The notes under the pieces were generated by a model. It did no database searches. It saw only the letters and a program-made list of their open reading frames with translations, and was not told where the DNA came from. A stretch of DNA of 19,649 bases from Oscillospiraceae bacterium (GTDB lineage Bacteria > Bacillota_A > Clostridia > Oscillospirales > Oscillospiraceae). Of this stretch, positions 1-6,231 are shown one piece after another. The stretch is from contig JAGBAI010000165.1 in assembly GCA_017939025.1 (NCBI GenBank), positions 1 to 19,649 on the forward strand. The letters run 5' to 3'. A program made the translations under genes and the position numbers. Each line of letters opens with the position of its first letter. Position 1 is the first letter of the stretch.

Positions 1-25
1 GTCCCTACGATGATGTATTCAAACA

Positions 26-44
26 GCCCGCCAAACTGCAATTT
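26..44 (-). repeat. End motif of a dispersed intergenic repeat
   Basis: The motif GCCCGCCAAACTGCAATTT recurs with little change at 3484-3499 and 4348-4370, and in opposite orientation at 3299-3314. In the two later same-orientation copies it lies directly after the stop codon of a leftward gene, which suggests an intergenic insertion element or a shared 3' processing/termination motif. This copy is at the window edge, so the rest of the element is not visible. Bases 1-68 are open in two frames on the plus strand, but because they contain this repeat I do not call a coding region here. Confidence 0.5.
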
Positions 45-85
45 GACAAATTGTTAGATGTTATGTAAACTTAGAAAATAAAGAA

Positions 86-113
86 ACAGGATCGGAAATC
101 CGATCCTGTTTTG
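86..113. terminator. Bidirectional rho-independent terminator
   Basis: An 11-bp perfect inverted repeat (86-96 with 99-109) has a minimal loop. It is followed by a short T-run on the plus strand, and by T-rich sequence on the minus strand. It lies 20 bases beyond the stop codon of the leftward zinc-ribbon gene and would end that transcript. Confidence 0.7.
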
Positions 114-133
114 TGTTGTTCAGTTTCAGCTTT

Positions 134-412
134 TTAGCCGTTGGCACGCATCTGAGCGAAGCACTCGCTGCAGAAAACGGGACGGTCGGACTTGGGCTGG
201 AAGGGAACCTTGGCTTCGCCGCCGCAGCGAGCGCAGGTAGCGGTGAAGAACTCACGGGGGCCACGGGTAGCGTTCTTGCGAGCGTCACGGCAGGCCTTGC
301 AGCGCTGGGGCTCGTTCTGGAAGCCGCGCTCTGCGTAGAACTCCTGCTCACCGGCGGTGAACACGAACTCGTTGCCGCACTCTTTGCAAACTAAAGTCTT
401 ATCTTCGTACAT
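134..412 (-). CDS. Two-zinc-ribbon small protein (CxxC-x17-CxxC type)
   Basis: A 92-residue protein with two zinc-ribbon modules. The first has CKECG near residues 9-13 and a CKAC pair near 38-41, separated by the FTAGEQEFYAERGF segment typical of this family. The second has CARCGG near 60-65 and a CSEC pair near 81-84, with the VPF and RPVFC motifs between them. Proteins of this architecture are common in Firmicutes and are annotated only as zinc-ribbon or zinc-binding proteins; a nucleic-acid-binding or ribosome-associated role is a guess. The start is supported by an AGAGAGG ribosome binding site. A near-consensus promoter lies about 100 bases upstream and a terminator follows, so it is a single-gene unit. 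Confidence 0.85.
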   Translation of the reverse strand: MYEDKTLVCKECGNEFVFTAGEQEFYAERGFQNEPQRCKACRDARKNATRGPREFFTATCARCGGEAKVPFQPKSDRPVFCSECFAQMRANG

Positions 413-513
413 TGGAAATACCTCTCTTCGGTTTGTTTATGCCCCGTGAAATCCCAGAAAAATGTTATAACGCAGGGTCGAAATATTAGATGGCAGACAT
501 TGCCACAAGTCGG

Positions 514-542
514 ATTATACACAAATGTGAACAATTTGTCAA
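514..542 (-). promoter_or_regulatory. Promoter of the zinc-ribbon gene
   Basis: On the minus strand, TTGACA (537-542) and TATAAT (514-519) are separated by exactly 17 bases, with an extended TG before the -10. The 5' untranslated region would be about 95 bases. This is a consensus housekeeping sigma factor promoter. Confidence 0.8.
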
Positions 543-582
543 TGGTTTGTGAAATTTTTTCTGTGAGTTTTGGAAGACACAT

Positions 583-690
583 GCGTAGGGCGGGGATACA
601 TCCCCGCCGGGCAGTAACGACGCTTGAGGGGCAGAACCACACGTGCAAAAACTGTCGGTGCCCGGCGGGCATATATGCCCGCCTACACAA
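583..690. repeat. Pair of inverted hairpin repeats between two leftward genes
   Basis: Two 20-base near-perfect palindromes with GGCGGG/CCCGCC-type arms lie at 589-608 and 664-683. Each has a GTAG or CTAC flank and a GGGCA/TGCCC extension. The second is the reverse complement of the first in its flanks, so the whole 583-690 segment looks like a small inverted-repeat element. It fills most of the 281-base gap between the ruvB stop and the zinc-ribbon promoter. It has no U-run, so termination of ruvB by these hairpins is possible but not shown. Confidence 0.6.
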
Positions 691-693
691 GAT

Positions 694-1734
694 TTAAATA
701 GAAAACTGCGCCTGTCCCTCATAGGGAATGTGCAGGTGGTCATAGGCCAGAGCGGTAACGCAGCGGCCTCTGGGAGTCCGGGTCAGGAAACCCAGCTGCA
801 TCAGGTAAGGCTCATAAACATCTTCCAGGGTGACAGCCTCTTCGCCGATGGTGGCAGCCAGCGTCTCCAGACCCACGGGGCCGCCGCTGTAATTCTGGAT
901 GATGGCAGTGAGCATCCGGTGGTCGATGGTGTCCAGTCCCAGCTTGTCCACCTCCAGACGGCGCAGAGCCAGGTCGGCAGTTTCCTTGGTGATGGTGCCG
1001 TCGCCCATGACTTCGGCGAAGTCTCTTACCCGGCGCAGGAACCGGTTGGCGATTCGGGGGGTACCCCGGCTTCGGGAGGCGATCTCCATGGCACCCTTGG
1101 GATCAATGGGCATACCCAGAATGGTGGCGCTGCGGGTGACGATTTTCGCCAGCTCCTCGGGGGTGTACAGCTCCAGCCGCAGATTCACACCGAACCGGTC
1201 ACGAAGGGGGGCTGACAGCTGACCTGCCCGGGTGGTGGCACCTACAAGGGTAAACTTGGGCAGATCCAGGCGGATAGAGTTGGCACTGGGGCCCTTGCCC
1301 ACGATAATGTCGATGGCAAAGTCCTCCATGGCAGGGTACAGAATTTCTTCCACAATCCGGTTCAGACGGTGGATCTCGTCGATGAACAAAATATCGCCGG
1401 GATTTAAATTGGTCAGCAGGGCTGCCAGATCACCGGGCTTTTCGATGGCAGGGCCGGAGGTGACCCGGATGTTCACGCCCATTTCGTTGGCGATGACACC
1501 TGCCAGGGTGGTTTTGCCCAGGCCGGGAGGGCCGTAGAGCAGGGTATGGTCCAGCGGCTCATTGCGCCTCCGGGCAGCTTCTATATAAATCGCCAGATTT
1601 CCCTTGGCCTTTTCCTGTCCGGTGTAGTCCGACAGCAGTTTGGGCCGCAGACCAATCTCACCGGCATCCTGAGGGGCGAAGGTGGGGGAAATAATGGGGG
1701 CAGTATCTAAATCCTGAGAAAATTCAAGGCTCAT
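694..1734 (-). CDS. ruvB: Holliday junction branch migration ATPase RuvB
   Basis: A 346-residue AAA+ motor that forms hexameric rings on DNA and, with RuvA, drives branch migration of Holliday junctions during recombinational repair. Visible motifs are Walker [10 protein letters not shown] (residues 68-76), Walker B LFIDE (116-120), sensor 1 GATTRAG (165-171), the arginine finger in PLRDRFG (R178), sensor 2 around GTPRIANR (224-231) and the C-terminal winged helix ending near residue 335. The frame is open upstream of the chosen ATG, but that extension is translated from a TTGACAGTTGAC-type repeat. The ATG at 1734 is preceded by GGAGG and fits the family N-terminus. It is the last gene of the leftward ruvC-ruvA-ruvB operon, 95 bases after ruvA. 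Confidence 0.97.
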   Translation of the reverse strand: MSLEFSQDLDTAPIISPTFAPQDAGEIGLRPKLLSDYTGQEKAKGNLAIYIEAARRRNEPLDHTLLYGPPGLGKTTLAGVIANEMGVNIRVTSGPAIEKPGDLAALLTNLNPGDILFIDEIHRLNRIVEEILYPAMEDFAIDIIVGKGPSANSIRLDLPKFTLVGATTRAGQLSAPLRDRFGVNLRLELYTPEELAKIVTRSATILGMPIDPKGAMEIASRSRGTPRIANRFLRRVRDFAEVMGDGTITKETADLALRRLEVDKLGLDTIDHRMLTAIIQNYSGGPVGLETLAATIGEEAVTLEDVYEPYLMQLGFLTRTPRGRCVTALAYDHLHIPYEGQAQFSI

Positions 1735-1754
1735 AAAATACCTCCGGGTGTTGA

Positions 1755-1834
1755 GTTGACAGTTGACAATTGACAGTTGACAGTTTTTCACGAATGCGTT
1801 GGCAGCTTTAAACCGTCAACTGTACACTGTCAAC
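1755..1834. repeat. TTGACAGT-type inverted repeat between ruvA and ruvB
   Basis: Four near-tandem units of GTTGAC, spaced at 6-7 bases, occupy 1755-1783. The inverted counterpart, GTCAAC twice within 1815-1834, lies 32 bases away. On the RNA this would form a long imperfect hairpin inside the ruvA-ruvB message. The right arm supplies the last codon and stop codon of ruvA (1830-1832). The -35-like TTGACA units have no -10 at proper spacing, so I treat this as a repeat element and not a promoter. Confidence 0.65.
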
Positions 1835-2435
1835 TTTTCATAACCATTGCCCGCAATGCGTGCCGCACCATATCCTCGGTGGAGGCATTGGGATCCACGC
1901 CTTTCAGAGCTGCGTTGATCTCGGCAGCAGAGTAGCCCAGCTCCTGCAAGGCTGCATGGGCCAGAGCGGCATTGTTGCTCTTCTGAACAGGGGTGGCAGC
2001 TGCCGGGCCGGTGGAGAAGTCCAGCTCCATGGCACCGCCGCCGATCTTGTCCTTCAGTTCCAGAATGATCCGCTGAGCAATCTTTTTGCCGATGCCCTGG
2101 GCAGCGGTGAGCATTTTTTCATCCCCGGTCATGACGGCCAGGGTAAAATTCTGAGGCCCGCCGGAGGACAAAATGGCCATGGCGGCCTTGGGGCCCACGC
2201 CATTGACAGAGGTCAGCAGCTCATAGCAGCGCTGTTCCTCCCGGCTGATGAAGCCGTACAGGTCGTAGGCATCCTCCCGGATAGATTCCGTAATAAAAAG
2301 CTTCGCTTTCTGATTCAGCTTCAGCTGGGCGGTGGTATAGGAAGTGACCCGGCAGCCGTAGCCCACACCATTGCAGTCGATCACCGCAAGACCGGGCTCC
2401 AAAACGGCAACCGTGCCGGAAACGTAATATAGCAT
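1830..2435 (-). CDS. ruvA: Holliday junction binding protein RuvA
   Basis: A 201-residue protein, close to the usual 200 or so. It forms tetramers that hold the four-way junction in square planar form and load RuvB. The N-terminal OB-fold (residues 1-63) starts MLYYVSGTV. Two helix-hairpin-helix motifs follow, VNGVGPKAA and AQGIGKKIAQRI. After a flexible linker of about 25 residues comes the C-terminal RuvB-contacting three-helix domain, with LQELGYSAAEI. The frame extends further upstream, but only through an AATGCAAAATGC repeat. The start at 2435 has GGAGG eight bases before it and matches the conserved N-terminus. The stop codon lies in the next repeat. Confidence 0.97.
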   Translation of the reverse strand: MLYYVSGTVAVLEPGLAVIDCNGVGYGCRVTSYTTAQLKLNQKAKLFITESIREDAYDLYGFISREEQRCYELLTSVNGVGPKAAMAILSSGGPQNFTLAVMTGDEKMLTAAQGIGKKIAQRIILELKDKIGGGAMELDFSTGPAAATPVQKSNNAALAHAALQELGYSAAEINAALKGVDPNASTEDMVRHALRAMVMKS

Positions 2436-2461
2436 TTCGAAAACCTCCAATGGAGTTTTCT

Positions 2462-2592
2462 GAATGCAGAATGCAAAATGCAAAATGCAAAATGAATAGG
2501 AATCATTCTGCAATACATTTTGAATTATGCACCAGATTTTGAATAACAGAAACACAGGATCATTCTGCATCCTGCATTTTGCATTTTGCATT
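2462..2592. repeat. AATGCAAAATGCA-type inverted repeat between ruvC and ruvA
   Basis: The left arm (about 2462-2493) is a run of AATGCAAA units. The right arm (about 2565-2592) is the inverted TTTGCATT version. They are separated by about 70 AT-rich bases, giving a hairpin-prone MITE-like element of about 130 bases. It lies within the ruv operon, and its right arm encodes the last ten or so residues and the stop of RuvC. Confidence 0.7.
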
Positions 2593-3084
2593 CACCTGGG
2601 CCTGCGCCAGCAGAGATGTGCTGGAACGGGCATGGCACAATGCGATGGCGATGGCATCGGCAGCGTCGTCGGGCTTGGGCATGGCGGAGAGCTTCAAGAG
2701 CCGTTTGGTCATGTCCTGAACCTGATGCTTGGTGGCATTGCCGTAACCCACCACTGCCTGCTTGACCTGCATGGGCTTGTATTCAAAAATGGGCAGTCCT
2801 GCCTGCCGGATGGCAAGGAGGATCACCCCGCGGCTTTGGGCCACGTTGATGCCGGTGGTGACGTTCTGACCGAAGAACAGTTCTTCAATGGCCACCGCAT
2901 CCGGCTGGGCCACCCGTAAAAGCTCGGTCATGTCGTTGTAGATAACTTCCAGCCGCCAGGAAAATTCCGTATTGGGGGGCGTGGTGATGGCGCCGCAGTT
3001 TAAAAGCCGGAATTGGCTCCGCTGGGCATCAAGAAGTGCGAAGCCCGTGATGCCGTAACCAGGGTCAATGCCTAAGATCCGCAT
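2560..3084 (-). CDS. ruvC: Holliday junction resolvase RuvC
   Basis: A 174-residue RNase H-fold endonuclease that dimerises on Holliday junctions held by RuvAB and makes the symmetrical nicks. The acidic catalytic set is intact: D7 in GIDPG, E67 in AIEELFFGQN, and D140 and D143 in KPDDAADAIAIA. The conserved FFGQN and GYGNATKHQV motifs are present. The last residues (about 164-174) are translated from an AATGCAAAATGC intergenic repeat, so the native C-terminus has probably been replaced by repeat-encoded sequence. This lies beyond the catalytic fold and should be harmless. The start codon overlaps the stop of the upstream 50-aa membrane protein (TAATG), implying translational coupling. Confidence 0.97.
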   Translation of the reverse strand: MRILGIDPGYGITGFALLDAQRSQFRLLNCGAITTPPNTEFSWRLEVIYNDMTELLRVAQPDAVAIEELFFGQNVTTGINVAQSRGVILLAIRQAGLPIFEYKPMQVKQAVVGYGNATKHQVQDMTKRLLKLSAMPKPDDAADAIAIALCHARSSTSLLAQAQVNAKCKMQDAE

Positions 3085-3236
3085 TACAGTCCTCCCCGGG
3101 CGATGGTCACGATCTGTAAGATCACAAAACCGATAAAGACTACCAGGCCAATCCGGGCCCCCCAGACCTGCCAGGCCGGACGCTCCACATAGCCATCATC
3201 CACATTTACCTCAGGCTGCTGCTTTTCTTCTTCCAT
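3084..3236 (-). CDS. Small single-pass membrane protein coupled to ruvC
   Basis: A 50-residue protein beginning MEEEKQQPEV. It has an acidic N-terminal half (about 20 residues), then a tryptophan-containing AWQVWGARIG segment leading into one hydrophobic helix (about residues 29-45, rich in V, I, L and F), and ends ARGGL. Its stop overlaps the ruvC ATG by one base (TAATG), so it is the first gene of the ruv operon. A GAGGTGAATTCC ribosome binding region precedes the ATG. I do not recognise the family; it could be a small membrane peptide conserved next to ruvC in this lineage. Function unknown. Confidence 0.75.
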   Translation of the reverse strand: MEEEKQQPEVNVDDGYVERPAWQVWGARIGLVVFIGFVILQIVTIARGGL

Positions 3237-3255
3237 GGAATTCACCTCAAGGACT

Positions 3256-3284
3256 ATCATAGCACATTTGTTTTAAAATTCCCA
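3256..3284 (-). promoter_or_regulatory. Probable promoter of the ruv operon
   Basis: On the minus strand, an extended -10 element reads TGCTATGAT (-10 hexamer TATGAT at 3256-3261). There is only a weak -35 (TGGGAA) at 17-base spacing. The start of transcription would be about 15 bases upstream of the small membrane protein's ribosome binding site. The assignment rests on the extended -10 and position. Confidence 0.5.
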
Positions 3285-3297
3285 GTGTTATTTTTGA

Positions 3298-3499
3298 AAA
3301 TTGCAGTTTGTGCGGCCAGTGGCCGCTGACAATGGCGGGACTACAGCCCGGCAATCAACCAAGACCATTGGGTACCGCCCGGTTCGATAACGTGTACAAA
3401 TGGTATCATCGAATCGGGCCGACCACCCAGGAGTCCTGGATGACAAACCAGCCGAAGTCACGCCATTGGAAGCGCGCACTGCGCGCCAAACTGCAATTT
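3298..3499. repeat. About 200-bp MITE-like element with terminal inverted repeats
   Basis: AAATTGCAGTTTG at the left end (3299-3311) is matched exactly by its inverse CAAACTGCAATTT at the right end (3487-3499). The interior is GC-rich with short hairpins and has no convincing reading frame. The same terminal motif occurs at 26-44 and 4348-4370. The element fills the gap between the ruv operon promoter and the isomerase stop codon. Confidence 0.6.
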
Positions 3500-3506
3500 A
3501 TACAAT

Positions 3507-4244
3507 TCAGTCCATTTCTGTCTTCAGCCAATCCATAGCTTCTTTTAAACACACATAGGGATCCCGGTCCCATTTTTCCTGCTCCACAAAAGCGTAAGGA
3601 ACGTTGGCATCCAGACAGGCTTCTACAACACCATCCCAATTGGTGTCACCCTGTCCGGCGGGAACCAGAGCATCTCCCTTACCGTCTTTGAAATGTACCA
3701 TGCAGAGCCGTCCGGCATAGCGGCGGATGAAGCCGGGCATATCGGTGCAGTTCCGGTTCAGGTGGTATAGATCCAGACAGATGTCCAGCTCCGGCATGTT
3801 GTCAAAGAGATATTCCACTGCATTCATGCCGGGTACTGCGATAAAATCCGCGGTGACGGGATGGAAGCATACCTTCTGATCCAGAGGGTCCAGCTTTTTT
3901 TGCAGATCCCGCAATTCACCAATGCAGGCATCCAGTCCTTCCGGAGTTTTCAGACGGTCGGGGATCCGGCTGACGCAGAGCCAGGTACCGCCGGTAGCGG
4001 TGTTCAGATCCGTGTAGTAGGACAGATCCTTCATAACGGTCTCATAAAAATCCTGAACAGATACAGAGATCATGCCGTTTTCTTTTAAGCTCTTGGCGAT
4101 ATGTGCCGCAGAAACAGACGGATCGATCCATTGCAGCTGCACCACCTCACAGCCCAGGGCGCGCATGTTTTGGAATGCAAGGGTAACCTGTGCCTCGTTC
4201 AGCAGCAGGGGCTTGAGACTGGATACCTGGATACCGTTTTCCAT
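3507..4244 (-). CDS. Sugar phosphate isomerase/epimerase-like TIM-barrel protein
   Basis: A 245-residue protein of the xylose isomerase-like / AP endonuclease 2 TIM-barrel family. Features of the family include the N-terminal strand-turn segment VQLQWIDPS, the ICLDLYHLNRN strand carrying a metal-ligand-type aspartate, VHFKDGK with a conserved histidine-lysine, and the C-terminal glutamate strand YAFVEQEKW. Such enzymes bind a divalent metal and isomerise or epimerise sugars and inositol derivatives; the substrate here cannot be told. The start at 4244 has an AGGAGGA ribosome binding site. The frame continues upstream only through repeat sequence. It is flanked by repeat elements on both sides and seems to be a single gene. 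Confidence 0.85.
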   Translation of the reverse strand: MENGIQVSSLKPLLLNEAQVTLAFQNMRALGCEVVQLQWIDPSVSAAHIAKSLKENGMISVSVQDFYETVMKDLSYYTDLNTATGGTWLCVSRIPDRLKTPEGLDACIGELRDLQKKLDPLDQKVCFHPVTADFIAVPGMNAVEYLFDNMPELDICLDLYHLNRNCTDMPGFIRRYAGRLCMVHFKDGKGDALVPAGQGDTNWDGVVEACLDANVPYAFVEQEKWDRDPYVCLKEAMDWLKTEMD

Positions 4245-4257
4245 GGGGAGTCCTCCT

Positions 4258-4370
4258 GTAAAAGTATGGTTTGTTGCATGAGGCTGTATATGGCGGGCTA
4301 AGCGGCGCAGCCGCCTCGGCCCCCTCATAAATGCAGGGGTGAAGGTTGCCCGCCAAACTGTAATTTTTAC
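4258..4370. repeat. Short inverted-repeat intergenic element
   Basis: The right end (4348-4370) carries the GCCCGCCAAACTGTAATTT motif shared with 26-44 and 3484-3499. The left end (4258-4273, GTAAAAGTATGGTTTG) is its imperfect inverse. The centre has a strong GCGGC/GCCGC hairpin. It lies directly after the DUF1893 stop codon and before the isomerase ribosome binding site. Confidence 0.5.
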
Positions 4371-4790
4371 CTATAATCCCATCTGTGCCATCCGGTTCCG
4401 GATCGCAGTCAGGGCTTCCTGGGGATCGGTGATTTCCATTACCGCCGATTCAAAGGGGCAGGGGCCGGTGCCCTTGCGGTTGATAATGCCGTCTACGAAG
4501 GTATCTGCCAGGGCCTCTATGTCATGGGCGGCAAGAACCTGTGCAGCAGGAAGGCTCATGACCCGGGCATGGACGGTTTTGACGCCAAGCAGGCAATAAA
4601 GAAATGCTGCACCCCGGCCAACTACCCGGTCGGCAGCAGAGGCGTTTGTGAGATCAATACCGCTGTCCAGCCAGTTCAGCAGCGGTTTGACACCCCGCTC
4701 GTGGGTGGTGTGGGATTCCGCGCCGCGGCAGACAGCGCAGGTATAGTCTCCCGCGGCAAGGATAGCCCGGGCGTTTTCCAGATCAGTCAT
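4371..4790 (-). CDS. DUF1893 domain protein
   Basis: A 139-residue protein that spans a whole DUF1893 domain. Characteristic pieces are YTCAVCRGAE, the RGVKPLLNWLDSGIDL block, SAADRVVGRGAAFLYCLLGV, and the C-terminal NRKGTGPCPFESAV with conserved cysteine and glutamate. The biochemical function of the family is not established to my knowledge; related proteins share a deaminase-like fold, which would fit the cysteine-containing motifs, but this is inference. The ATG at 4790 is preceded by a GGAAGGAA-type ribosome binding site. It follows azlD in the same direction after about 60 bases containing a hairpin, so it may be cotranscribed with azlCD. Confidence 0.85.
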   Translation of the reverse strand: MTDLENARAILAAGDYTCAVCRGAESHTTHERGVKPLLNWLDSGIDLTNASAADRVVGRGAAFLYCLLGVKTVHARVMSLPAAQVLAAHDIEALADTFVDGIINRKGTGPCPFESAVMEITDPQEALTAIRNRMAQMGL

Positions 4791-4815
4791 AACAGTTTCC
4801 TTCCTGTGTGATCGT

Positions 4816-4841
4816 AAGGGCTGATGGCCACATCGGCCCTT
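4816..4841. other. Intergenic hairpin between azlD and DUF1893
   Basis: Eleven paired bases with one G-T wobble (AAGGGCTGATG pairing with CATCGGCCCTT) and a four-base loop. There is no U-run in either direction, so it is more likely an mRNA processing or stability hairpin than a terminator. Confidence 0.45.
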
Positions 4842-4850
4842 GGCGTGCGG

Positions 4851-5177
4851 TCAAAATACAAACTGCACCAGCAGCATGTAGATCACGGTGCCTCCGCCGA
4901 TGCTCAGCAGGGTGTTGCGCTTCCAGACATGGAGCGCAGCCACAGCGATACAGCCGATGGCTTCGGGGATTCCGTAGGGGGCAGAGGTCAGGCTCACGCC
5001 CTTGAGACAGTAGACCACCAGCATACCCATGATGGCATAGGGCAGAACCCGGCCCAGATAGGTGATGAGGGGCGGCGTTTTCCGGTTCTCACCGAAGATC
5101 CAGAAAGGCAGAAACCGCAGCCCGGCAGTGACCAGTGCCATGACAGCGATCATGACGGCAGAGTGAAGATCAGGCAT
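4851..5177 (-). CDS. azlD: Branched-chain amino acid exporter small subunit AzlD
   Basis: A 108-residue integral membrane protein with about four hydrophobic helices. It contains the AzlD-family segments RFLPFWIFG, LGRVLPYAIMGMLVVYCL and the C-terminal RRN-like KRNTLLSIGGGTVIYMLL. AzlD works with AzlC as a two-component LIV-E family exporter of branched-chain amino acids or analogues. Its ATG lies inside the azlC gene: the two overlap by eight bases, so translation is coupled and the subunits should be made in equal amounts. Confidence 0.93.
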   Translation of the reverse strand: MPDLHSAVMIAVMALVTAGLRFLPFWIFGENRKTPPLITYLGRVLPYAIMGMLVVYCLKGVSLTSAPYGIPEAIGCIAVAALHVWKRNTLLSIGGGTVIYMLLVQFVF

Positions 5178-5850
5178 CAGTATTCTCCTTTCCGGTTCTG
5201 CGCATGGTGGTCAGAGCCAGGGCAATGATCACCATGGAGGGGATCAGGAATATATCACTGCCGAAGATCCACAGGCATACCAAAGTGGATGCCACGCCGA
5301 TGACAGCGGGACGGTGGTCTTTGGTACTGAGCCACTGCTCAGTAAAAATGGTCACAAACAGGGCTGTCAGCGCAAAGTCAACGCCTTCAAAATTGATGGG
5401 CAGCACCGCACCGGCCACAGCCCCCAGCACTGTGCCGCTGATCCAGTAGATGTGGTCAAAGAGAGATACCCAAAAGCAGTAGCGCAGATCCGGTTTTTGT
5501 TTTTGGGACACCAGAGAGTAGGTCTCATCCGTCAGAGCGAAGATCATGTAAGGCTTTTTCTTCCCTGCACCCTTGTAGGCATCCACCATGGAAATACCAT
5601 AAAACAAATGCCGGGCGTTGACCACGAAGGTGGTCAGTGCGGCTGTTAACAGGCCAGCCCCGGAGGTCAGCAGAGACACGGCTACATACTGCATGGAGCC
5701 GGCATAGATAAACAAGCTCATAGCTCCGGCCCAAAGCAGCCCGAATCCGTTCTGCTGCATAAGAATGCCGAACCCAAATCCCAGAAACACGTATCCGGTC
5801 ATCACCGGCAGCGTATCCAGAAAAGCAGTCCGGAGAATGTTCGTTTTCAT
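5170..5850 (-). CDS. azlC: Branched-chain amino acid exporter large subunit AzlC
   Basis: A 226-residue polytopic membrane protein of the AzlC family. Typical sequences are LPVMTGYVFLGFGFGIL near the N-terminus, IYAGSMQYVAVSLL, TTFVVNARHLFYG and ALTDETYSL, followed by a run of C-terminal helices. The frame is open for 130 codons further upstream, across the tRNA gene and into the integrated element, but this is chance. The ATG at 5850 follows the family N-terminus and a consensus promoter lies just upstream. It forms an operon with azlD. Confidence 0.95.
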   Translation of the reverse strand: MKTNILRTAFLDTLPVMTGYVFLGFGFGILMQQNGFGLLWAGAMSLFIYAGSMQYVAVSLLTSGAGLLTAALTTFVVNARHLFYGISMVDAYKGAGKKKPYMIFALTDETYSLVSQKQKPDLRYCFWVSLFDHIYWISGTVLGAVAGAVLPINFEGVDFALTALFVTIFTEQWLSTKDHRPAVIGVASTLVCLWIFGSDIFLIPSMVIIALALTTMRRTGKENTDA

Positions 5851-5889
5851 GAATGGATCACTCTCTTTTGGATAAAATACAATTATACA

Positions 5890-5918
5890 ATTATATCGGC
5901 TTCCGGCAGGAATGTCAA
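5890..5918 (-). promoter_or_regulatory. Promoter of azlCD
   Basis: On the minus strand, a perfect TTGACA (5913-5918) and a perfect TATAAT (5890-5895) are separated by 17 bases. It stands back to back with the tRNA promoter starting at 5939. Confidence 0.85.
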
Positions 5919-5938
5919 CGCCCCGACAAAAATAGGGC

Positions 5939-5967
5939 TTGACAAAGCCTTGCAGATATGCTATACT
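5939..5967 (+). promoter_or_regulatory. Promoter of the initiator tRNA gene
   Basis: TTGACA at 5939-5944 and TATACT at 5962-5967 with a 17-base spacer. Transcription would start some 20-25 bases before the mature tRNA 5' end. Confidence 0.85.
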
Positions 5968-5997
5968 ATCTAAGCACTGAGAGGTGCAAGTAAATAT

Positions 5998-6073
5998 CGC
6001 GGAGTAGAGCAGTTGGAAGCTCGTCGGGCTCATAACCCGGAGGTCGTAGGTTCGAGTCCTGCCTCCGCAACCA
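5998..6073 (+). tRNA. Initiator tRNA-fMet (CAT anticodon), the integration target
   Basis: A 76-base cloverleaf. It has the initiator hallmarks: position 1 is C facing A at position 72 (a mismatch at the top of the acceptor stem), and three consecutive G-C pairs (GGG/CCC) stand at the base of the anticodon stem around the loop CTCATAA. The T-arm has TTCGAGT. CCA is encoded at 6071-6073. The 3' part, from the anticodon loop on, is also the left attachment site of the integrated element, so the present 3' end and CCA were supplied by the element. The gene remains intact after integration. Confidence 0.96.
6029..6070 (+). repeat. attL core within tRNA-fMet
   Basis: Forty-two bases, identical to 17216-17257, covering the anticodon loop to the discriminator base. 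After one mismatch (C here, T at the right end) five more bases match. This is the classical target segment for a tyrosine integrase at a tRNA 3' end. Confidence 0.95.
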
Positions 6074-6081
6074 TAAAAATA

Positions 6082-6112
6082 CCCGGTATTCACTACGAAT
6101 ACCGGGGTTTTT
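6082..6112. terminator. Bidirectional terminator after the tRNA
   Basis: Ten paired bases (6082-6091 with 6097-6106) with a five-base loop, a T-run on the plus strand (6108-6112) and also TATTTTTAT on the minus strand. It ends the tRNA transcript, and from the other side it stops integrase transcription before it runs antisense into the tRNA. It is carried by the element, because it lies inside attL. Confidence 0.8.
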
Positions 6113-6151
6113 CTAACTTTTTTACATAGTGTGAAAATAGCCCAAATACCG

Positions 6152-6201
6152 TTTTGGGCCAATTTTGGGCCAATGGGCCAGAAAACTGATATTTTGGGCC
6201 A
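6152..6201 (+). repeat. Left arm-type integrase binding repeats (predicted)
   Basis: Two adjacent TTTTGGGCC(A) units (6152-6172) are followed by a degenerate ATGGGCCA at 6173-6180 and a further ATTTTGGGCCA at 6191-6201. The first pair is exactly repeated in the same orientation at the right end, 17077-17097. Position just inside attL and the matching set inside attR are as expected for arm sites of a lambda-type intasome. Confidence 0.7.
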
Positions 6202-6231
6202 CCGCCTGGAATTACCCCGGGCGGCTTTTTT
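6202..6231 (+). terminator. Second plus-strand terminator facing the integrase gene
   Basis: An eight-pair stem (6202-6209 with 6217-6224, one wobble) is followed by six T. Its U-run overlaps the integrase stop codon. It would stop plus-strand readthrough from the tRNA promoter from becoming antisense RNA to int. Confidence 0.55.

Noticed and set aside
1..68. C-terminal end of a rightward gene ending at TAA 66-68
   Set aside because: The short open frame is largely built of the dispersed CCGCCAAACTGCAATTT repeat, and a second frame is open too; there is no evidence for coding.
1755..1783. Tandem TTGACA promoters before ruvB
   Set aside because: No -10 element at suitable spacing in either direction; the units are part of an inverted repeat.
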